From contig NZ_CALWXV010000004.1 in the NCBI RefSeq assembly GCF_944385615.1, positions 27,804 to 91,803 of the forward strand: a stretch of DNA of 64,000 nucleotides, in the 5' to 3' direction. Shown here one piece after another: positions 61,540 through 64,000 of this stretch; position 1 is the first letter of the stretch; every line of letters starts with the position of its first letter. The position numbers and the translations under genes are program-made. Below the pieces are notes generated by a model, which saw nothing but the letters and a program-made list of their open reading frames with translations, had not been told where the DNA came from and made no database searches. The DNA comes from an uncultured Flavonifractor sp. GTDB taxonomy: Bacteria; Bacillota; Clostridia; Oscillospirales; Oscillospiraceae.

Positions 61540-62064
61540 ATGATGGAGGTTTCAGGGGCCCAGGCCCGCCGGCAGGCGATCCATGAGGCGCTGGCGCAAG
61601 CCGGCGGACCGGTAAGCGCCACCGTCCTGGCCAAGCGTTTTTCCGTGAGCCGGCAGATCATTGTGGGGGACGTGGCGCTGCTGCGGGCGGCGGGAGAGGA
61701 GATCCTGGCCACCCCCAGAGGCTATGTGCTGGGGCCGCGGTCTGCCGGGGTGGAGCGCACCGTGGCCTGCGTCCACCGGCCGGAGGAGATGGAGGCCGAA
61801 CTCAACGCCATTGTGGACGCCGGGGGAGAGGCCGCCGACGTCATTGTGGAGCACCCGGTTTACGGACAGCTGACAGGCATATTGGGGGTACGCTCCCGAT
61901 ATGATGTACAAGAGTTTCTCAAACGGGTAGCGGCGGACAGCGCCAGACCCCTGTCTGCTCTGACCGGCGGCATCCATCTGCACACCATTCGCTGCGCCGA
62001 TGAGGAAACCTTTCAAAGAGTTCAAAAAGCTTTGAGAAACGAAGGATTTTTGCTGGATATGTAA
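61540..62064 (+). CDS. niaR: Niacin-responsive transcriptional repressor (NiaR/YrxA type, HTH_11 plus 3H)
   Basis: 174 residues. The N-terminal winged helix (about 8-62, with VLAKRFSVSRQIIVGDVALL) is followed by the 3H domain carrying the conserved histidines: H79 in CVHRPEEM, H105 in VEHPVYG, and H146/H148 in GIHLHTI. In Firmicutes NiaR senses nicotinic acid and represses NAD salvage and transport genes. Two ATGs are adjacent (61540, 61543). No NAD gene is next to it in the window; its targets may lie elsewhere. Confidence 0.9.
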   Translation: MMEVSGAQARRQAIHEALAQAGGPVSATVLAKRFSVSRQIIVGDVALLRAAGEEILATPRGYVLGPRSAGVERTVACVHRPEEMEAELNAIVDAGGEAADVIVEHPVYGQLTGILGVRSRYDVQEFLKRVAADSARPLSALTGGIHLHTIRCADEETFQRVQKALRNEGFLLDM

Positions 62065-62114
62065 ATTCAAAATAAACTTGCACCGAATGAACTGTTAATT
62101 TTGCCGAAAAAGTA

Positions 62115-62143
62115 TTGCCAAATTGTGAATGATGGTGTATCAT
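62115..62143 (+). promoter_or_regulatory. Promoter of the nhaC-type gene
   Basis: TTGCCA (62115-62120), 17 bases, TATCAT (62138-62143), about 60 bases before the ATG. The 140-base gap is otherwise empty. Confidence 0.6.
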
Positions 62144-62204
62144 TAAGTACGAATCCTTGGGTTGGGGAGGCTTTTGGGATTCGAAATTATAAGGGAGGGT
62201 TATT

Positions 62205-63875
62205 ATGAACTCACCACGAATGCAACGCTTCGGAAGAATTCTGCTGGTCGTCTTTGCCTTGGCCTGTGTCCTGATGACGGTCGCCTGCGCAGAAGGCGAA
62301 GAGGTCCAGAGCAAATTCTTCGGCACCCCCTGGTCCCTGTTGCCGCCTGTTGTCGCAATTGTTCTGGCACTGATCACGAAGGAAGTCTACTCGTCCCTGT
62401 TCATCGGCATCGTGGTAGGTTTCCTGCTGCAGGCCGACTTCGATGTGGCGCTTACCATTGACCATCTGGTCAACGGATTTATTGGCAACATCGGCGGTAA
62501 CGCAGGTATCCTCATCTTCCTGGTCATTCTGGGTACCATGGTGGCCCTGATGATCCGGGCCGGCGGCTCCAAGGCTTACGGCGAGTGGGCTGTCAGACAC
62601 ATCAAAACCAAGTCCGGCGCTCTGTGGGCCACCTTTATCCTGGCCATCGTGCTGGGCGTGGACGACTACTTCAACAACCTGACCACCGGTAACGTGATGC
62701 GTCCCGTCTCCGATGGCCACCACATCTCCCGGGCCAAGCTGTCCTATATGTGCGACGCCACCGCCGCCCCCGTGTGTATCATGATGCCCGTCTCCTCCTG
62801 GGCCGCGGCTGTCACCGGCGTTATCAACAACGAGGAGCTGGGCTTCCAGATCTTCCTGCGGGCCATCCCCTACAACTACTATGCCATCCTTACCATGGTG
62901 TTTATCATCATGATGACCGCCCTGAATATCGACTACGGTCCCATGAAGAAGCATGAGGACAACGCCGCCAAGGGCGACCTGTATACCACCCCCGAGCGGC
63001 CCTATGCCGACGCTGCCGAGATGAAGTTCAACCCCAACGGCATGGTGATTGATCTGGTGATCCCCGTGGTCATCCTCATCGTCTGCTGCGTGGGCGGCTT
63101 GCTTTATGCCGGCTGGCTGGGCGGCGGCGAGGGTATCTTGGATATGTTCGCCAACACCGATGCCTTCTTCGGCCTGCCCTTCGGCGCCACCATCGCTCTG
63201 GTCATCAATATGATCTACTTTGCTGTCCGCCGCTCCATGAAGTTTACCGAGTTGATGGACTGCCTGCCTGAAGGTTTCAAGCAGATGGTGCCTGCCATCC
63301 TGATCCTCTGCATGGCCTGGACCATCAGCGGCGTCACCCGGGATGGCCTGGGCGCCCCTGAGTTCGTGGCCGCGTTTGTGGAGCAGCTCGGCCCCGGCCT
63401 GCATAACTTCCTGCCTGCCGTGGTCTTCCTCATTGCCTGCTTCCTGGGCTTCGCCACCGGCACCTCCTGGGGTACCTTCGGCATCCTGCTGCCCATCGTG
63501 CTGGAGATCTTCACCCCCGGCGGCTTCGACAACCTGACCGCCGAAACCCTGAACGAAGTGCCCATCCTGATGGTGGGCATCGGCGCCACTCTGGGCGGCG
63601 CGGTTATGGGCGACCACTGCTCTCCCATCTCCGACACCACCATTATGGCATCCACCGGTGCGCAGTGCTACCACCTCAACCATGTGGCTACCCAGATGCC
63701 TTACGCGGTTACCGTGGCCGCCATCGGCTTCGTCAACTACATTATCACCGGCCTGATTATCGATTATGTGCCTCAGGTCGTCTGCCTGCTCATTGCCGTG
63801 GCCTCCACTGTGGGCTTTATGCTGGTGGTAGGCAAGCTCAACCACTCCATGAACGTCCATTCCCAGCGGGATTAA
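62205..63875 (+). CDS. NhaC-family Na+/H+ antiporter (or related carboxylate/amino-acid exchanger)
   Basis: 556 residues with about 12 membrane segments. N-terminal hydrophobic segment (about 10-29), then the NhaC pattern: LVILGTMVALMIRAGGSKAY, ILAIVLGVDDYFNNLTTGNV, FATGTSWGTFGILLPIV and AVMGDHCSPISDTTIMAS. These are strong matches to the PF03553 family, which exchanges Na+ for H+ or for organic anions such as malate/lactate. Specificity cannot be told from sequence alone. Start ATG 62205 has a GGGAGGG site. Confidence 0.92.
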   Translation: MNSPRMQRFGRILLVVFALACVLMTVACAEGEEVQSKFFGTPWSLLPPVVAIVLALITKEVYSSLFIGIVVGFLLQADFDVALTIDHLVNGFIGNIGGNAGILIFLVILGTMVALMIRAGGSKAYGEWAVRHIKTKSGALWATFILAIVLGVDDYFNNLTTGNVMRPVSDGHHISRAKLSYMCDATAAPVCIMMPVSSWAAAVTGVINNEELGFQIFLRAIPYNYYAILTMVFIIMMTALNIDYGPMKKHEDNAAKGDLYTTPERPYADAAEMKFNPNGMVIDLVIPVVILIVCCVGGLLYAGWLGGGEGILDMFANTDAFFGLPFGATIALVINMIYFAVRRSMKFTELMDCLPEGFKQMVPAILILCMAWTISGVTRDGLGAPEFVAAFVEQLGPGLHNFLPAVVFLIACFLGFATGTSWGTFGILLPIVLEIFTPGGFDNLTAETLNEVPILMVGIGATLGGAVMGDHCSPISDTTIMASTGAQCYHLNHVATQMPYAVTVAAIGFVNYIITGLIIDYVPQVVCLLIAVASTVGFMLVVGKLNHSMNVHSQRD

Positions 63876-63923
63876 GGTTCCCTTGGTTCTGTAAGCAGCC
63901 CTATCAAAAATCTCCGCCGCTCT

Positions 63924-64000
63924 TGAAGTGACCCCAAAAAGTTAGACAATATTTTCGAAGGAAAATTGTTTAAGCAGCCGAAAGGGCTTGCTGTCTGTGA
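63924..64000 (+). mobile_element. Left end of an IS3-family (IS150-type) insertion sequence, cut by window edge
   Basis: TGAAG followed by TGACCCCAAAAAGTTAGACA (63929-63948) matches the terminal inverted repeat common in IS150-group elements of Firmicutes; the next bases AAGCAGCCGAAAGGG are also usual for this element end. The transposase genes would lie beyond the window. It begins about 50 bases after the antiporter stop. Confidence 0.8.

Overview
The window reads as a chromosomal segment of a motile, low-oxygen Gram-positive bacterium of the class Clostridia, most likely Oscillospiraceae (an Intestinimonas/Oscillibacter-like gut anaerobe). The grounds are a Gram-positive flagellar gene set (FliY with a CheC-like domain, CheC/CheD/CheV, no FlgH/FlgI), a cysteine-rich [FeFe] hydrogenase, SLH surface proteins, selenocysteine machinery and a fairly GC-rich sequence with C/G-ending codons. 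The family assignment is inference; no 16S or other marker is present.

Left part (1-11.5 kb). fliD runs off the left edge on the minus strand. A divergent promoter region separates it from a plus-strand pair: a ParA/Soj-type ATPase and a Pro/Glu-rich protein ending in a ComFB domain. A convergent terminator follows, then a minus-strand chemotaxis operon cheA-cheW-cheR-cheB. Divergent from cheA is a plus-strand set: a FliK/YlqG-like protein, an FlhB-C-terminal-like protein and a PilZ protein.

Middle (11.5-20.3 kb). Two large secreted SLH-domain proteins, one with N-terminal and one with C-terminal SLH repeats. A lower-GC block crosses the boundary between them, and the second carries six tandem repeats of about 116 residues.

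Main flagellar/chemotaxis operon (20.9-46.9 kb). After an AT-rich 670-bp spacer with a good sigma-A-type promoter come 31 tightly packed plus-strand genes: flgB-flgC-fliE-fliF-fliG-fliH-fliI-fliJ-fliK-flgD-(TIGR02530-type)-flgE-flbD-motA-motB-fliM-fliY-cheY-fliO-fliP-fliQ-fliR-flhB-flhA-fliA-two flgF/flgG-type rod genes-cheC-cheD-cheV-HDOD/degenerate EAL, ending in a strong terminator. fliL, flhF and flhG are missing from their usual slots.

c-di-GMP block (47.1-54.7 kb). Two very large multidomain GGDEF/EAL proteins share a cysteine-containing PAS plus GAF input module. With the PilZ, ComFB and degenerate EAL-HDOD proteins this makes a dense second-messenger network around the motility genes: turnover enzymes on the right, probable receptors on the left.

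Right part (54.8-64 kb). A monomeric [FeFe] hydrogenase (minus), then selA-selB-tRNA-Sec with an unusually short SelB, a small GNAT-like protein, galU and a QueT-type transporter (minus), a NiaR-type niacin regulator, an NhaC-family antiporter, and at the extreme right edge the start of an IS3-family insertion sequence.
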